Source: Vibrio ichthyoenteri ATCC 700023
GTDB lineage: Bacteria; Pseudomonadota; Gammaproteobacteria; Enterobacterales; Vibrionaceae
Length of the DNA: 64,000 nt
Assembly (NCBI RefSeq): GCF_000222605.1
Contig: NZ_AFWF01000007.1
Coordinates: 37,278-101,277, forward strand
Reading direction: 5' to 3'
The stretch's first letter is position 1, and every line of letters begins with the position of its first letter. The notes under the pieces are model-generated. The model made no database searches. It was not told where the DNA came from and saw nothing but the letters and a program-made list of their open reading frames with translations. A program made the position numbers and the translations under genes. Positions 10,143-20,431 of the stretch are shown piece by piece.

Positions 10143-13100
10143 ATGCCAAAACGTACTGACATTCAAAGTATTCTAATTCTTGGTGCTGGTCCGATTGTAA
10201 TCGGTCAGGCATGTGAGTTTGACTACTCTGGCGCACAAGCGTGTAAAGCACTGCGTGAAGAGGGTTACCGAGTTATCCTAGTAAACTCAAACCCTGCAAC
10301 CATCATGACTGACCCTGATATGGCCGATGCAACTTACATCGAACCTATCCAGTGGGAAGTGGTACGCAAGATCATTGAAAAAGAGCGTCCAGATGCGGTA
10401 CTGCCTACGATGGGCGGCCAAACGGCGCTTAACTGTGCACTAGACTTAGAGAAACACGGTGTTCTTGCTGAGTTTGGCGTAGAGATGATCGGTGCAACGG
10501 CGGATGCAATTGATAAAGCAGAAGACCGTTCTCGCTTTGATAAAGCAATGAAGTCGATTGGCCTTGAGTGTCCAACGGCGGATACAGCGAAGACCATGGA
10601 AGAAGCTTACAAAGTTCTCGATATGGTTGGCTTCCCTTGTATCATTCGTCCTTCGTTCACCATGGGTGGCACGGGTGGCGGTATTGCATACAACAAAGAA
10701 GAGTTTGAAGAAATCTGTCGTCGTGGTCTGGATCTATCACCAACCAACGAGCTACTAATCGATGAATCATTGATTGGTTGGAAAGAGTACGAGATGGAAG
10801 TGGTTCGTGACAAAAACGACAACTGCATCATCGTGTGTGCGATTGAAAACTTCGACCCAATGGGTATCCACACTGGTGACTCAATCACCGTGGCTCCGGC
10901 ACAGACACTAACCGATAAAGAATACCAACTGATGCGTAACGCTTCTCTAGCGGTACTGCGTGAGATTGGTGTGGAAACCGGTGGTTCGAACGTTCAGTTT
11001 GGTATTAACCCGAAAGATGGCCGTATGGTTATCATCGAGATGAACCCACGTGTATCTCGCTCTTCTGCATTGGCTTCAAAAGCAACTGGCTTCCCGATTG
11101 CAAAAGTAGCAGCGAAATTGGCGGTTGGCTTCACGCTTGATGAGTTGATGAACGACATCACAGGTGGCGCAACGCCAGCATCATTTGAACCGACAATCGA
11201 TTACGTTGTGACTAAGATTCCTCGTTTTAACTTCGAGAAATTTGCTGGTGCAAATGACCGTCTGACCACGCAAATGAAGTCAGTTGGTGAAGTGATGGCT
11301 ATCGGCCGTAACCAACAAGAGTCATTGCAAAAAGCACTACGCGGCCTAGAAGTAGGCGCGAACGGTTTTGATGAGATGGTGGACTTAGATTCACCTGACG
11401 CACTATCAAAAATCCGTCATGAGCTAAAAGAAGCAGGCGCAGAGCGTATTTGGTATATCGCCGATGCATTCCGTGCAGGTCTATCCGTTGATGGCGTGTT
11501 CAACCTAACGCAAATCGACCGTTGGTTCCTAGTTCAAATTGAAGACCTAGTGAAAACGGAAGAAGTGGTTAAAGCGGGCGGCTTTGCTGGTTTGACCGAA
11601 GATCTACTGCGTAAGCTGAAACGTAAAGGTTTCGCGGATACGCGTTTATCAAAACTGCTTGGTGTAGCGGAAAGCGAAATTCGTCGCTTGCGTGACCAGT
11701 TCGATATTCATCCTGTTTACAAGCGTGTTGATACTTGTGCGGCGGAATTCTCTTCAGATACCGCATACATGTACTCTTCATACGATGACGAGTGTGAAGC
11801 GAACCCAACCGACAAAGACAAGATCATGATTTTGGGTGGCGGTCCTAACCGTATCGGCCAAGGTATTGAATTTGACTACTGTTGTGTACACGCATCACTA
11901 GCGCTACGTGAAGATGGTTACGAAACCATTATGGTCAACTGTAACCCTGAGACTGTGTCGACAGATTACGACACTTCAGACCGTCTGTACTTCGAACCAG
12001 TAACTCTGGAAGATGTATTAGCGATTGCGCGTGTTGAAAAGCCAAAAGGCGTTATCGTTCAGTACGGCGGTCAAACGCCACTGAAACTGGCACGTGCGTT
12101 AGAAGCGGCAGGTGTGCCAATCATTGGTACTAGCCCTGATGCGATTGACCGTGCAGAAGACCGTGAGCGCTTCCAAGTTGCCGTAGACCGTTTAGGTTTA
12201 CTTCAGCCACAAAACGTAACGGTAACCACCATGGAGCAAGCGGTAGAAAAATCGCGTGAAATTGGCTTCCCATTAGTGGTTCGCCCATCATATGTTCTGG
12301 GTGGTCGTGCGATGGAAATCGTTTACGATGAGCAAGACCTACGTCGCTACTTCAACGAAGCGGTGAGCGTATCGAACGAATCCCCAGTATTACTTGATAG
12401 CTTCTTAGACGACGCGGTTGAAGTTGACGTTGATGCGATTTGTGACGGTGAGCGCGTTGTTATCGGCGGCATCATGGAGCATATCGAACAAGCGGGTGTT
12501 CACTCAGGTGACTCAGCATGTTCTCTTCCTGCTTACACGTTAAGCCAAGAAATCCAAGATGTGATGCGTGAGCAAGTAGAAAAGCTAGCGTTTGAATTGG
12601 GTGTTCGTGGCCTGATGAATACGCAGTTTGCGGTTAAAGACAATGAAGTTTACCTTATCGAAGTGAACCCACGTGCGGCACGTACCGTACCGTTTGTTTC
12701 GAAAGCGACAGGTGCACCACTAGCGAAAATTGCTGCGCGCGTAATGGCGGGTCAATCTCTTGAAAAGCAAGGCTTTACTAAAGAGATCATCCCACCGTAC
12801 TACTCAGTAAAAGAAGTGGTGTTGCCGTTCAACAAGTTCCCAGGTGTTGACCCATTGTTAGGCCCAGAAATGCGCTCAACGGGTGAGGTTATGGGTGTTG
12901 GCGCGACGTTTGCTGAAGCGTATGCAAAAGCAGAACTTGGTTGTGGCAGCGTTTACCCTGAAGGTGGCCGTGCGCTACTGTCAGTTCGTGAAGGCGATAA
13001 GCAACGAGTGGTGGATTTAGCTTCTAAGCTGGTTAAGCTTGGTTACCAACTGGATGCAACGCATGGTACGGCGGTTATCCTTGGTGAAGCGGGCATTAAC

Positions 13101-13373
13101 CCTCGCTTGGTAAACAAGGTTCATGAAGGTCGTCCTCATATTCTTGACCGTATCAAGAACAATGAATACACCTACATCGTCAATACCGCTGCAGGCCGTC
13201 AAGCGATTGAAGACTCTAAAGTTCTTCGTCGTGGTGCTCTGGCTGAGAAGGTGAACTACACCACTACGCTAAACGCAGCGTTTGCTACTTGTATGGCACA
13301 GACTGCAGACGCGAAGAGTTCGGTAACTTCAGTCCAAGAATTGCATGCGAAAGTAAAAGCATCTCAAGCATAA
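10143..13373 (+). CDS. carB: Carbamoyl-phosphate synthase large subunit CarB
   Basis: Synthetase subunit of 1076 residues with two homologous ATP-grasp halves. The first begins [23 protein letters not shown], the second about residue 555 with [20 protein letters not shown]. Both carry the ATP-grasp motifs [15 protein letters not shown] and [15 protein letters not shown]. The C-terminal 130 residues form the allosteric domain that binds UMP and ornithine in the E. coli enzyme. Length matches the E. coli protein (1073). It is cotranscribed with carA and ends in a terminator. Confidence 0.99.
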   Translation: MPKRTDIQSILILGAGPIVIGQACEFDYSGAQACKALREEGYRVILVNSNPATIMTDPDMADATYIEPIQWEVVRKIIEKERPDAVLPTMGGQTALNCALDLEKHGVLAEFGVEMIGATADAIDKAEDRSRFDKAMKSIGLECPTADTAKTMEEAYKVLDMVGFPCIIRPSFTMGGTGGGIAYNKEEFEEICRRGLDLSPTNELLIDESLIGWKEYEMEVVRDKNDNCIIVCAIENFDPMGIHTGDSITVAPAQTLTDKEYQLMRNASLAVLREIGVETGGSNVQFGINPKDGRMVIIEMNPRVSRSSALASKATGFPIAKVAAKLAVGFTLDELMNDITGGATPASFEPTIDYVVTKIPRFNFEKFAGANDRLTTQMKSVGEVMAIGRNQQESLQKALRGLEVGANGFDEMVDLDSPDALSKIRHELKEAGAERIWYIADAFRAGLSVDGVFNLTQIDRWFLVQIEDLVKTEEVVKAGGFAGLTEDLLRKLKRKGFADTRLSKLLGVAESEIRRLRDQFDIHPVYKRVDTCAAEFSSDTAYMYSSYDDECEANPTDKDKIMILGGGPNRIGQGIEFDYCCVHASLALREDGYETIMVNCNPETVSTDYDTSDRLYFEPVTLEDVLAIARVEKPKGVIVQYGGQTPLKLARALEAAGVPIIGTSPDAIDRAEDRERFQVAVDRLGLLQPQNVTVTTMEQAVEKSREIGFPLVVRPSYVLGGRAMEIVYDEQDLRRYFNEAVSVSNESPVLLDSFLDDAVEVDVDAICDGERVVIGGIMEHIEQAGVHSGDSACSLPAYTLSQEIQDVMREQVEKLAFELGVRGLMNTQFAVKDNEVYLIEVNPRAARTVPFVSKATGAPLAKIAARVMAGQSLEKQGFTKEIIPPYYSVKEVVLPFNKFPGVDPLLGPEMRSTGEVMGVGATFAEAYAKAELGCGSVYPEGGRALLSVREGDKQRVVDLASKLVKLGYQLDATHGTAVILGEAGINPRLVNKVHEGRPHILDRIKNNEYTYIVNTAAGRQAIEDSKVLRRGALAEKVNYTTTLNAAFATCMAQTADAKSSVTSVQELHAKVKASQA

Positions 13374-13392
13374 CAGTACGATTAGCTACATT

Positions 13393-13422
13393 AAGCCCGC
13401 TCAGTTGAGCGGGCTTTTTTTT
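13393..13422 (+). terminator. Terminator after carB
   Basis: Stem AAGCCCGCTC / GAGCGGGCTT with a short AGTT loop and an eight-T tail, 20 bp after carB. Confidence 0.92.
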
Positions 13423-13566
13423 GGGCGAATGTTTATCGCAGGTTGGTGTAGAAAGTTGGAACAGGAAATGATGAAAATAGGGAATAGGTTGTAATCGAAT
13501 CTTTCGTTAACTCAATTGTTTTACTAGTGATAACGTAGCGCCATTGGATTTATTGGTGTGAATAAA

Positions 13567-14346
13567 ATGGAACTCTCTTTCGAAATACTTTCTCTACTTT
13601 TTTTGGTTGCGACTTTGGCTGGCTTCATCGATGCGATGGCTGGTGGGGGCGGTTTATTAACCCTGCCAGCGTTACTTGCCGCGGGTGTTCCGCCCACTCA
13701 AGCCTTAGCTACTAATAAGTTGCAAAGCTCGTTTGGTAGCTTTTCCGCCACTTGGTACTTTGTGCGCAATGGCATAGTTAGTATTAAAGAGATGAGATTG
13801 GCGATTGCCTGCACCTTTATTGGTTCTGCGGTCGGTGCTGAATCTGTGCAGCATATCGATGCTGGGGTGTTAACCAGTTTGATCCCTATTTTGCTGGTGG
13901 TGATCTCACTCTATTTCTTGTTAATGCCCAAGACTCGTGAGCAACAAGGCCAAGCCAAGATATCTGAAGCGATGTTTGCCTTTTGTGTTGGCGGCGGAGT
14001 CGGTTTTTATGATGGGTTCTTCGGTCCAGGAACGGGATCGATTTTTACTGTTTGTTTCGTCGCGCTGGGGCATTTCTCTTTAGTGGATGCAACCGCGCGA
14101 ACTAAGGTGCTCAATTTTACTTCGAACATTGCCGCGTTGTTGTTTTTTATTCTGGCTGGCTTGCCGGTGTGGGAGCTTGGCTTCGTGATGGCGATCGGTG
14201 GTTTTATGGGGGCGCAACTTGGCGCGCGAGTGGTGGTAACCAAAGGTCAAAAATGGATCAGGCCCTTGGTCATTGTGATGTCTATGTTGATGGCTGCAAA
14301 GTTACTTTGGCAGCAGCATCAGCAATGGTTGCTATCAATGTTTTAA
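13567..14346 (+). CDS. TSUP (TauE/SafE) family permease, YfcA-like
   Basis: Inner-membrane protein of 259 residues with about eight hydrophobic helices and two repeated family motifs: LAGFIDAMAGGGGLLTLPALL near the N-terminus and GVGFYDGFFGPGTGS at about residue 145. It resembles E. coli YfcA in the N-terminal motif and in ALATNKLQSSFGS. TSUP proteins export sulfite or organosulfur anions, but the substrate here cannot be told. ATG at 13567 is preferred; an in-frame GTG at 13558 would add three residues. The 3' end overlaps the convergent LysR gene by 65 bp. Confidence 0.85.
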   Translation: MELSFEILSLLFLVATLAGFIDAMAGGGGLLTLPALLAAGVPPTQALATNKLQSSFGSFSATWYFVRNGIVSIKEMRLAIACTFIGSAVGAESVQHIDAGVLTSLIPILLVVISLYFLLMPKTREQQGQAKISEAMFAFCVGGGVGFYDGFFGPGTGSIFTVCFVALGHFSLVDATARTKVLNFTSNIAALLFFILAGLPVWELGFVMAIGGFMGAQLGARVVVTKGQKWIRPLVIVMSMLMAAKLLWQQHQQWLLSMF

Positions 14347-15142
14347 TGCGTTTGTTGCGGTACGATGAAGGGCGAAGACAGATATTGATTGAACGTGAGA
14401 GTGACTGTAACGGCGCAAAGTGATGGCAATGATGGCGTTCAATTTTGAGTGATTGAATGACTGATAACGGCACTAATGCGGGTGCGATTCCCGAGAGTGC
14501 AAGTGTGGCTGCGGCAGCGTAAGAGTCCATTTGCATGATTGGGTGCATGTTCAGTTGGCTTAAAATGGCTTGCTGATATGAATTGGCCGGATTCGAGAGA
14601 TCATTGGTAATGATGGTCGCTGGTAGCGATGGCAAGTGACGATCAAAGACAATGTAAAAAGGCTCATCAAATAAATGAAATACCTTCAATTGGTGATGAG
14701 AGGGTAGGTTACCTGCACAAATACCGATGTGCGCTTTACCCGATTGAACGTGTTCAACAATTCGAGGGGTATGGTTGGTGGTGATGGTTAAGTAAGGATC
14801 GTGGTTGAAACACTCACCCAAAACCGCCGCTAAGTAACCCGCCACTAACGTTTCTGAGCAATCAAGCGTGAGCGTACTGTTTTCAATGACGTTTTGCTGT
14901 TCATAAATCAACCCTCGTAATTCATTAAAGGTTGGGCTGATGCTTTCAATTAGGTTGATCGCTTCACGAGTTAAGCGCACATTTCTTCCATCAGGCACAA
15001 TCAACTTTTTACCCAGTTTTTTTTCCAAGTTTGCAATGCGCTTACTGACCGCCGACTGGCTAATGTAGAGCAAACTACCCGTGCGACTCATGGTTTTCGC
15101 TTTGCTGAGCGTGACCAGTGTTTCTATGCCTTCAAGTAACAT
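14282..15142 (-). CDS. LysR-family transcriptional regulator
   Basis: Protein of 286 residues with a typical N-terminal winged HTH (LYISQSAVSKRIANLEKKLGKKLIV, residues 25-49) and a C-terminal periplasmic-binding-like effector domain. The start is taken as ATG at 15142 (MLLEGIETL); an upstream in-frame TTG at 15175 would add 11 residues. The gene is convergent with the TSUP permease and overlaps its last 65 bp, so the two may interfere when both are transcribed. Its target is unknown; neighbours on both sides are candidates. Confidence 0.88.
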   Translation of the reverse strand: MLLEGIETLVTLSKAKTMSRTGSLLYISQSAVSKRIANLEKKLGKKLIVPDGRNVRLTREAINLIESISPTFNELRGLIYEQQNVIENSTLTLDCSETLVAGYLAAVLGECFNHDPYLTITTNHTPRIVEHVQSGKAHIGICAGNLPSHHQLKVFHLFDEPFYIVFDRHLPSLPATIITNDLSNPANSYQQAILSQLNMHPIMQMDSYAAAATLALSGIAPALVPLSVIQSLKIERHHCHHFAPLQSLSRSINICLRPSSYRNKRIKTLIATIADAAAKVTLQPST

Positions 15143-15204
15143 GAGGTACTTATGAATAAGAGGAATGAATGGCAATGTAACGCAAGTTTACGTAGAGCGC
15201 ACAT

Positions 15205-15230
15205 AAAAAACGGCACTACTAAGAGTGCCG
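15205..15230 (-). terminator. Terminator after gbpA
   Basis: Stem CGGCACT / AGTGCCG with a six-base loop and six T residues on the minus strand, about 50 bp after the gbpA stop. Confidence 0.85.
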
Positions 15231-15278
15231 TGGTATTTCTGTGATCGGATAGGAATTCAAGCTCGGCAGTGGTGAGCT

Positions 15279-16739
15279 TTAATTCACTTTATCCCATGCC
15301 ATTGTCCAATGAGAACCGGTTGCTGGTTGGTATTGGGTTGCGTTTTCAGTCCACTGTGAGCAGTAGCCTGAGTATGGGAAAGGTTTACATTGATAAACTT
15401 GACCATCGCTCGCTAACACTTTTGTGTCAGCAGTGTAGTTATCAAGGCCGTTAGGGAAGACAAAATCATAGTCGCCCGCTGGTGGTGGTGTTACCTCAGC
15501 CACAAGATGGAAATCCAATGTTTCTTGATTGATTAAGTTGCCGGCTTGATCTTTGATGCGGCTAATCAACATGTGGTGGCCCGCTTGCGATTTGGTTAGC
15601 GCGAGATCAACCGCTTGAGATTGGCCATCTGTTAGTTCGCCACTCCAGCTTGCAAGAGGTTCACGATCATGGTTATAGACGGTTAATTCAGCTTGTAGAT
15701 CGCCAGTTGCGCTTAGCGTCAATGCCAGCTCAGTTGGTTGCTCTGTAATCGTGTATTCAGACTGCAAACCAGCTACAGTGAGTGCGTAATCTGGTACGAC
15801 GGTTTCGATGTCGTAACCAATTTCTACGCGAGTTAGCTGGCTATCTGCCTGTAAGTAAACTGGGTTTGTGCCATAGATTGGTGTAAAGCTGCCTTGTTTG
15901 TGCTGGCCTGCCTTAATGCTGCTTTGCTCTTGGTTAATTTTGCTTGCGAGAGCATAAGACCAGTTTTTAGCTTGTGTCAGCGCTTCACTGTCAATCGTGA
16001 GTTCAGTGCGGTAGCTGTTATTCTCTCCAGCGTGATCAAATACGCGGGTAAAGACGCGATCACCAATATTTAGATCGAGTGTTGGTGAGATCTGGCCTGC
16101 TTGATTCCATTCTGGAAGAACAGGACCTTGACCATCGAATTGCACGTCAATCACATTGTAGAATGCAGCGGCAGTATCACCCACATCCCAAACCGCTAAA
16201 ATGACATGGTAGCCCTTACGTTCAGGGACGTTACACGCGTGGCTAACTTGCTTTGGCGGTTGCACCATATTGCCTTCAACGACACAGAATGGATTGAGAT
16301 CGAATGATGCTCTGGATAGTTGAGCATTTGGATTCCAGTCTGCGTTAGTGATGTAGTATTTCCAATCGCGGGTGACGTGGTTGGCAGTAAAGGTCCACTC
16401 AAAGTTTTGCTGGCCAGCAGTGATTGGGCGCTTAACCCAACGATCGGCTGTCTGCTCGTCTAACGCAGTTGCGAGTACTGATTGTGCGCTGGCAATTTTG
16501 CCATCTGCTGGGCCAGCTTCTGGGAAACCTTCTGGTCCTTCAACACTTTGTGGTTCATATTGAATCGCACCACAGTTGCTATTTTTCTCATTGGTATCGG
16601 AAGTTGGATATTTACATAGTGCAACACGGCCTGCCGCAATGCCATCATTAAACGCAGAGACGTAGCCATGTGCGGCTACTTGCCCACTTAGAGCGGTAAG
16701 AGCGAGTGCCAATAAGGTTTTATTTGGACGTGATTTCAT
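15279..16739 (-). CDS. gbpA: N-acetylglucosamine-binding adhesin GbpA (AA10 lytic polysaccharide monooxygenase)
   Basis: Secreted protein of 486 residues. A signal peptide ([19 protein letters not shown]...) is cut after Ala23 so that His24 becomes residue 1 of the mature protein. His24 and His121 form the copper histidine brace of an AA10 LPMO. Two middle domains follow, which in V. cholerae GbpA bind the bacterial surface, then a C-terminal chitin-binding CBM5/12-like domain ([15 protein letters not shown]). Domain order and length match V. cholerae GbpA, used to attach to chitin and mucin. ATG at 16739 has AAGGA upstream; the longer in-frame start at 16775 is rejected. A c-di-GMP riboswitch lies in its leader. 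Confidence 0.96.
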   Translation of the reverse strand: MKSRPNKTLLALALTALSGQVAAHGYVSAFNDGIAAGRVALCKYPTSDTNEKNSNCGAIQYEPQSVEGPEGFPEAGPADGKIASAQSVLATALDEQTADRWVKRPITAGQQNFEWTFTANHVTRDWKYYITNADWNPNAQLSRASFDLNPFCVVEGNMVQPPKQVSHACNVPERKGYHVILAVWDVGDTAAAFYNVIDVQFDGQGPVLPEWNQAGQISPTLDLNIGDRVFTRVFDHAGENNSYRTELTIDSEALTQAKNWSYALASKINQEQSSIKAGQHKQGSFTPIYGTNPVYLQADSQLTRVEIGYDIETVVPDYALTVAGLQSEYTITEQPTELALTLSATGDLQAELTVYNHDREPLASWSGELTDGQSQAVDLALTKSQAGHHMLISRIKDQAGNLINQETLDFHLVAEVTPPPAGDYDFVFPNGLDNYTADTKVLASDGQVYQCKPFPYSGYCSQWTENATQYQPATGSHWTMAWDKVN

Positions 16740-16762
16740 CACATGTTCCTTTTTAGGTTGAC

Positions 16763-16831
16763 AAAAAATTGCCACACCTCGGCATGTGAAAAGGGCGATA
16801 TACCCTCAACACTTGATTGAGCGATCAAGTG
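16763..16831 (-). promoter_or_regulatory. Possible expression platform of the gbpA riboswitch
   Basis: On the minus strand, directly after the aptamer, an 8-bp perfect hairpin CACTTGAT / ATCAAGTG (16810-16831) touches the aptamer's 3' strand. Further on, TGCC-loop-GGCA followed by ATTTTTT (16763-16785) is a weak terminator-like element that competes with a CACA/TGTG pairing. Which structures form with and without ligand cannot be decided by eye. Confidence 0.4.
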
Positions 16832-16914
16832 GCGGCTCCGCTATCGTAGATAAGAATTATCGTTAGACCGGAAGCTTTGCGTCCCATTTTTTCAAATGGT
16901 TTGCCGACAGTGTG
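16831..16914 (-). ncRNA. Cyclic di-GMP-I (GEMM-I) riboswitch upstream of gbpA
   Basis: Read on the minus strand, the segment matches the GEMM-I aptamer: GGCAAACCATTTGAAA, then AAATGGGACGCAAAGC, TTCCGGTCTAA, a variable stem, and GATAGCGGAGCCGCC. The helix CCATTT-GAAA-AAATGG carries the GAAA tetraloop, and the CCGG..CTAA / GATAGCGG part is the receptor helix. Order and spacing match the V. cholerae aptamers. The element lies about 90 nt before the gbpA start. V. cholerae gbpA also has a riboswitch of this class in its leader (Vc1), where c-di-GMP is reported to raise expression; the sign here is inferred. Confidence 0.93.
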
Positions 16915-17090
16915 TTTTAGCGCGGGTAATTTAGCTTACAAAGTGGATTTACAGCGATAAAATCCAGCAGAAGATGGAATGAAAATCTCCTTTGGTATGC
17001 TTTTTTTTACACTTTATTTTATGACTCCGGGATAGATTGTTTTGTGGTCTATTTACGGTAGCCTCACCGCGTTTGGAGTACGCAGAAAAG

Positions 17091-17114
17091 AAAAGCAGGC
17101 CAAGGCCTGCTTTT
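17091..17114 (-). terminator. Terminator after grcA
   Basis: Symmetrical palindrome AAAAGCAGGCC / GGCCTGCTTTT about 45 bp after the grcA stop; it can act on both strands. Confidence 0.85.
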
Positions 17115-17158
17115 CAAATGTGTGTCTAAAGATTTACCTTCGTCAGTGACGAGCTAAA

Positions 17159-17536
17159 TTATAGAGATTCAGTGAACGTACGTGCGATAACGTCGCGTTG
17201 CTGCTCTGTTGTTAGAGAGTTGAAACGTACAGCGTAACCCGATACACGGATAGTTAGCTGTGGGTAGTTCTCTGGGTGAGCAACTGCGTCTTCAAGAGTT
17301 TCGCGACGTAGAACGTTTACGTTTAGGTGTTGACCACCTTCAATGCGTGGTGCAGTTTCGATTGCCACTTCGCGGCTTTCGTATTCACCTAGATCGTTAA
17401 TAGCAATAACTTGGTCAGCTTGGTAGCCAGCAGATGCCGCAACACAACGTGCTTCGTTCTTTTCGCTGTCTAGTAGCCAGATAGAGTTTAGTAGATCGTC
17501 GTTAGCCGCTTTAGTAATCTGAATACCTTGAATCAT
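17159..17536 (-). CDS. grcA: Autonomous glycyl radical cofactor GrcA (YfiD)
   Basis: Protein of 125 residues, homologous to the C-terminus of pyruvate formate-lyase. It carries the glycyl radical motif [10 protein letters not shown] with the radical glycine at residue 100. GrcA restores activity to oxygen-damaged PFL by supplying a fresh radical domain. A good ribosome site (AGGAGAC) precedes the ATG. The upstream region has two FNR-like boxes, in line with anaerobic induction of E. coli yfiD. Confidence 0.97.
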   Translation of the reverse strand: MIQGIQITKAANDDLLNSIWLLDSEKNEARCVAASAGYQADQVIAINDLGEYESREVAIETAPRIEGGQHLNVNVLRRETLEDAVAHPENYPQLTIRVSGYAVRFNSLTTEQQRDVIARTFTESL

Positions 17537-17636
17537 TACTGTCTCCTAATCCACATTTTCTGTGGTGTTATTGGTGTTAATTTTCAATATTTTTGTTGAG
17601 CTAAGTATTATATAGCTAATATCCATTATAATAATA

Positions 17637-17650
17637 TTGATTTAGGTCAA
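17637..17650 (-). promoter_or_regulatory. FNR-like box 1 upstream of grcA
   Basis: TTGATTTAGGTCAA matches the FNR consensus TTGAT-N4-ATCAA at nine of ten positions, about 100 bp before the grcA ATG. The whole 17537-17872 gap is AT-rich and holds no gene; it must also contain the nfo promoter. Confidence 0.55.
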
Positions 17651-17689
17651 AAAACAACTAAAAACCTTATTTTTTTGAAGGTGATTTTA

Positions 17690-17703
17690 TTGAGTTAAAT
17701 CAA
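17690..17703 (-). promoter_or_regulatory. FNR-like box 2 upstream of grcA
   Basis: TTGAGTTAAATCAA matches TTGAT-N4-ATCAA at nine of ten positions. It is 53 bp (five helical turns) from box 1. E. coli yfiD also has two FNR sites, which gives maximal expression at low oxygen. Confidence 0.5.
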
Positions 17704-17872
17704 CAAAACTCTTTAAAACTAGTAGATTACATTTTATTTTATAATATAAAAAATAGTTACAATGGTCATTTTGTTGTAATTTTACTACAAAATGACTGTT
17801 TTTAAGTCAACTATGCGGGTTAACTACTTGTTAGGTGGTAGCCAAACTGAAAGAGCAAAGTGATTAAATAAC

Positions 17873-18739
17873 ATGAACAAAAACTTCGGAACTAAGTATA
17901 TCGGTGCGCATGTGTCTGCGGCCGGTGGTGTTGACCAAGCACCGATGCGCGCGCGCGAAATTGGTGCCAATGCGTTTGCATTGTTTACCAAAAATCAACG
18001 TCAATGGGTGGCAAAACCACTTGAAGCTAAAACCATTAGCGCCTTCAAAGCGAACTGTAAAATGCTCGGTTTTAACGCTGAGCATATTCTGCCTCATGAC
18101 TCATACCTGATTAATTTGGGGGCTCCGGAACAAGAAAAGTTAGAAAAATCGCGTGCCGCTTTTATTGATGAAATGGAGCGTTGCCATCAACTCGGTTTAA
18201 CGCTGTTGAATTTCCATCCAGGTAGCCACCTTAATAAGATCTCTGAAGCCGAGTGCTTGGCTAAGATTGCAGAATCGATCAACTTAGCCCATCAAGCGGT
18301 ACCTGAGGTGATTGCCGTAATCGAAAACACCGCAGGGCAAGGCTCTAATCTTGGTTGGAAATTTGAACATCTTGCAGCGATTATCGAGCAAGTTGAAGAT
18401 AAGTCTCGCGTTGGTGTTTGTTTGGATACTTGCCACACGTTTGCCGCGGGCTATGATCTTTCGAGTCATGAAGCGTGTGAAGCAACGTTTGCTGAGTTTG
18501 AGCAAGTGGTCGGTATGCAGTATTTACGAGCGATGCATATTAACGACTCTAAATCGACCTTAGGCAGTAAGGTTGATAGGCACCATGCGCTAGGTAAAGG
18601 GGCGATCGGTTGGGCTTGTTTTGAGTACATTGCCAAAGACAGTCGCTTTGACGCTATTCCTTTGATTCTCGAAACGATTGAACCTGAGTTGTGGTCTGCA
18701 GAGATCAAGCAGTTGCGTGAATGGCATAATCAAGCGTAA
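17873..18739 (+). CDS. nfo: Endonuclease IV (AP endonuclease Nfo)
   Basis: Zinc-dependent AP endonuclease of base excision repair, 288 residues, with a TIM-barrel AP2Ec fold. Motifs include [10 protein letters not shown] at the start, [17 protein letters not shown] (metal-ligand Glu), [14 protein letters not shown] and HINDSK, together providing the trinuclear zinc site. Length fits E. coli Nfo (285). ung, which creates the abasic sites Nfo cuts, follows 77 bp downstream on the same strand. Confidence 0.98.
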   Translation: MNKNFGTKYIGAHVSAAGGVDQAPMRAREIGANAFALFTKNQRQWVAKPLEAKTISAFKANCKMLGFNAEHILPHDSYLINLGAPEQEKLEKSRAAFIDEMERCHQLGLTLLNFHPGSHLNKISEAECLAKIAESINLAHQAVPEVIAVIENTAGQGSNLGWKFEHLAAIIEQVEDKSRVGVCLDTCHTFAAGYDLSSHEACEATFAEFEQVVGMQYLRAMHINDSKSTLGSKVDRHHALGKGAIGWACFEYIAKDSRFDAIPLILETIEPELWSAEIKQLREWHNQA

Positions 18740-18816
18740 TTGCAAACGTGTATCTTGCTGATTCGTTTTTACCTTATTTTTTGCGACAATAATGCGCATC
18801 TATATAGAGGACAATC

Positions 18817-19503
18817 ATGATGACTCAGCTATCAACTTGGGATGATGTGATCGGTGACGAGCAGCAGCAACCTTATTTTCAGCAAACGCTGAGCTATATC
18901 GCCGCACAGCGTGCCGAAGGAAAGGTAATTTTTCCTGCGGAAGATACCGTCTTCAATGCCTTTGAGGCAACGCCATTTGATCAGGTAAAAGTGGTGATTT
19001 TAGGCCAAGATCCTTATCACGGCCCAAACCAAGCGCATGGTTTATGCTTCTCGGTATTACCGGGAATAAAAACGCCGCCATCGCTGGTTAATATGTATAA
19101 AGAACTCGCGCAAGATGTGGATGGATTTACTATTCCTCAACATGGCTATTTACAATCTTGGGCTGAGCAAGGGGTGTTATTGCTTAATACTGTGTTGACG
19201 GTTGAACAAGGTAAAGCGCATTCACACGCCAAAACCACAGGCTGGGAAGCTTATACTGACAAAGTAATAGAAGCCTTGAATCTGCATGGCAGTGGCATTG
19301 TATTTCTTTTGTGGGGCGCGCACGCGCAGAAGAAAGGGCGCTTTATTGATCGTTCAAAGCATCATGTACTTGAAGCCCCGCATCCATCACCACTTTCTGC
19401 TCATCGTGGTTTTTTTGGTTGTCAGCACTTCTCTCTCGCCAATCAGCATTTGATGACGCAAGGCTTAACGCCAATTGATTGGACGCTTCCAGAGCAAATT
19501 TAA
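18817..19503 (+). CDS. ung: Uracil-DNA glycosylase
   Basis: Family 1 UDG, 228 residues, removing uracil from DNA. The water-activating motif [13 protein letters not shown] has Asp65, and the DNA-intercalation loop [13 protein letters not shown] contains the catalytic His. The start codon is one of two adjacent ATGs (18817 or 18820), with AGAGGA upstream. It is followed by a terminator and forms a repair pair with nfo. Confidence 0.98.
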   Translation: MMTQLSTWDDVIGDEQQQPYFQQTLSYIAAQRAEGKVIFPAEDTVFNAFEATPFDQVKVVILGQDPYHGPNQAHGLCFSVLPGIKTPPSLVNMYKELAQDVDGFTIPQHGYLQSWAEQGVLLLNTVLTVEQGKAHSHAKTTGWEAYTDKVIEALNLHGSGIVFLLWGAHAQKKGRFIDRSKHHVLEAPHPSPLSAHRGFFGCQHFSLANQHLMTQGLTPIDWTLPEQI

Positions 19504-19523
19504 AGACGCATCAATTGATCCTA

Positions 19524-19556
19524 GAGGGAAGCGAACAACGCTTCCCTTTATTTTTC
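19524..19556 (+). terminator. Terminator after ung
   Basis: Stem AGGGAAGCG / CGCTTCCCT with an AACAA loop and a T-rich tail (TTATTTTT), 20 bp after ung. Confidence 0.9.
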
Positions 19557-19669
19557 AGTCAGTCGCATTGATTTCACGCTGTGTCATGATCTTTTTTTGA
19601 ACAGCATCTAAACCTTTATTGGCGTTTTCTTATACACTTACAAAGATTGTGTGTTTAAGGAGAAACGCT

Positions 19670-20221
19670 ATGATGATTGAACAGATCAGGCGTGAACATG
19701 GCTACATGGTGCGCTTGCTTGCCATTCTTGCGAATAAAGTAGAGTTACTTAAGCAAGAACAGCCAGTTAATTACAGTTTGATCAAAGAGGTGGTTGACTA
19801 CTTGTCTGAATATTCAGAGAAACATCATCACCCGAAAGAGGATATTCTTTATCATTATTACCGTGAGCACTATGGCGCTCATGATGATATGGATAACTTA
19901 GCCTTTGAGCACAAATTACTCGAGTGCAAAACGCATGCGTTCGATAATATTGTGGAGATGATTTTGCAAGATGCTGTTGTTCCGCATCATTTGTTTATAG
20001 AGCAGCTAGAAGCATTTATGAATGCGCAGAAATCACATCTAGAGCTCGAAGAGCAAAGCATTTTACCCATGATTTGCGATCACTTTAGCGTTGAAGATTG
20101 GCAGCAAGTTGAGATGCTTTATAGTGGTAAAGATGACGATCCTGTTTTTGGTGATACCATTGCCGAGCAATACGCACAACTTGCGCAGCGAGTTCGGGCA
20201 ACGGATAAAGAATGCATCTAG
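19670..20221 (+). CDS. Hemerythrin-domain protein
   Basis: Cytoplasmic four-helix-bundle protein of 183 residues with the hemerythrin histidine/glutamate set: REHGYM near the N-terminus, EKHHHPKEDILYHYY, NLAFEHKLLE, and HLELEEQSILPMI. These would bind a non-haem di-iron centre that senses or binds O2 or NO. ATG at 19670 is chosen because AAGGAG lies 7 bp upstream; the frame extends to a TTG at 19619 without support. It is a single-gene unit. The exact role is unknown. Confidence 0.88.
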   Translation: MMIEQIRREHGYMVRLLAILANKVELLKQEQPVNYSLIKEVVDYLSEYSEKHHHPKEDILYHYYREHYGAHDDMDNLAFEHKLLECKTHAFDNIVEMILQDAVVPHHLFIEQLEAFMNAQKSHLELEEQSILPMICDHFSVEDWQQVEMLYSGKDDDPVFGDTIAEQYAQLAQRVRATDKECI

Positions 20222-20266
20222 TTAGAGCCGCTTTAGCGATAAACAGCAAAGTCATGTATGAATTAA

Positions 20267-20292
20267 TATAGAGGCGTTTTAGTGCCTCTATA
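20267..20292 (+). terminator. Hairpin after the hemerythrin gene
   Basis: Perfect 9-bp stem TATAGAGGC / GCCTCTATA with an 8-base loop, 45 bp past the stop. The tail is TCGTTT, not a T-run, so termination strength is uncertain. Confidence 0.45.
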
Positions 20293-20431
20293 TCGTTTAG
20301 TCAGTTCAAATCGTTTGTTGAGAAATGGCCCTTGCCGACGCAAAGGCAACGATAATTCTCGTCTATAGCATGGAAAAATGATCCGTTATTCTCGCCGCGA
20401 ATCACGGTTGAAATTATTGCTAATGTTGAGT

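Noticed and set aside
16740-16775. Upstream in-frame start of gbpA ([12 protein letters not shown]...)
   Set aside because: It would put polar residues before the signal peptide and contains the ribosome site of the ATG at 16739.
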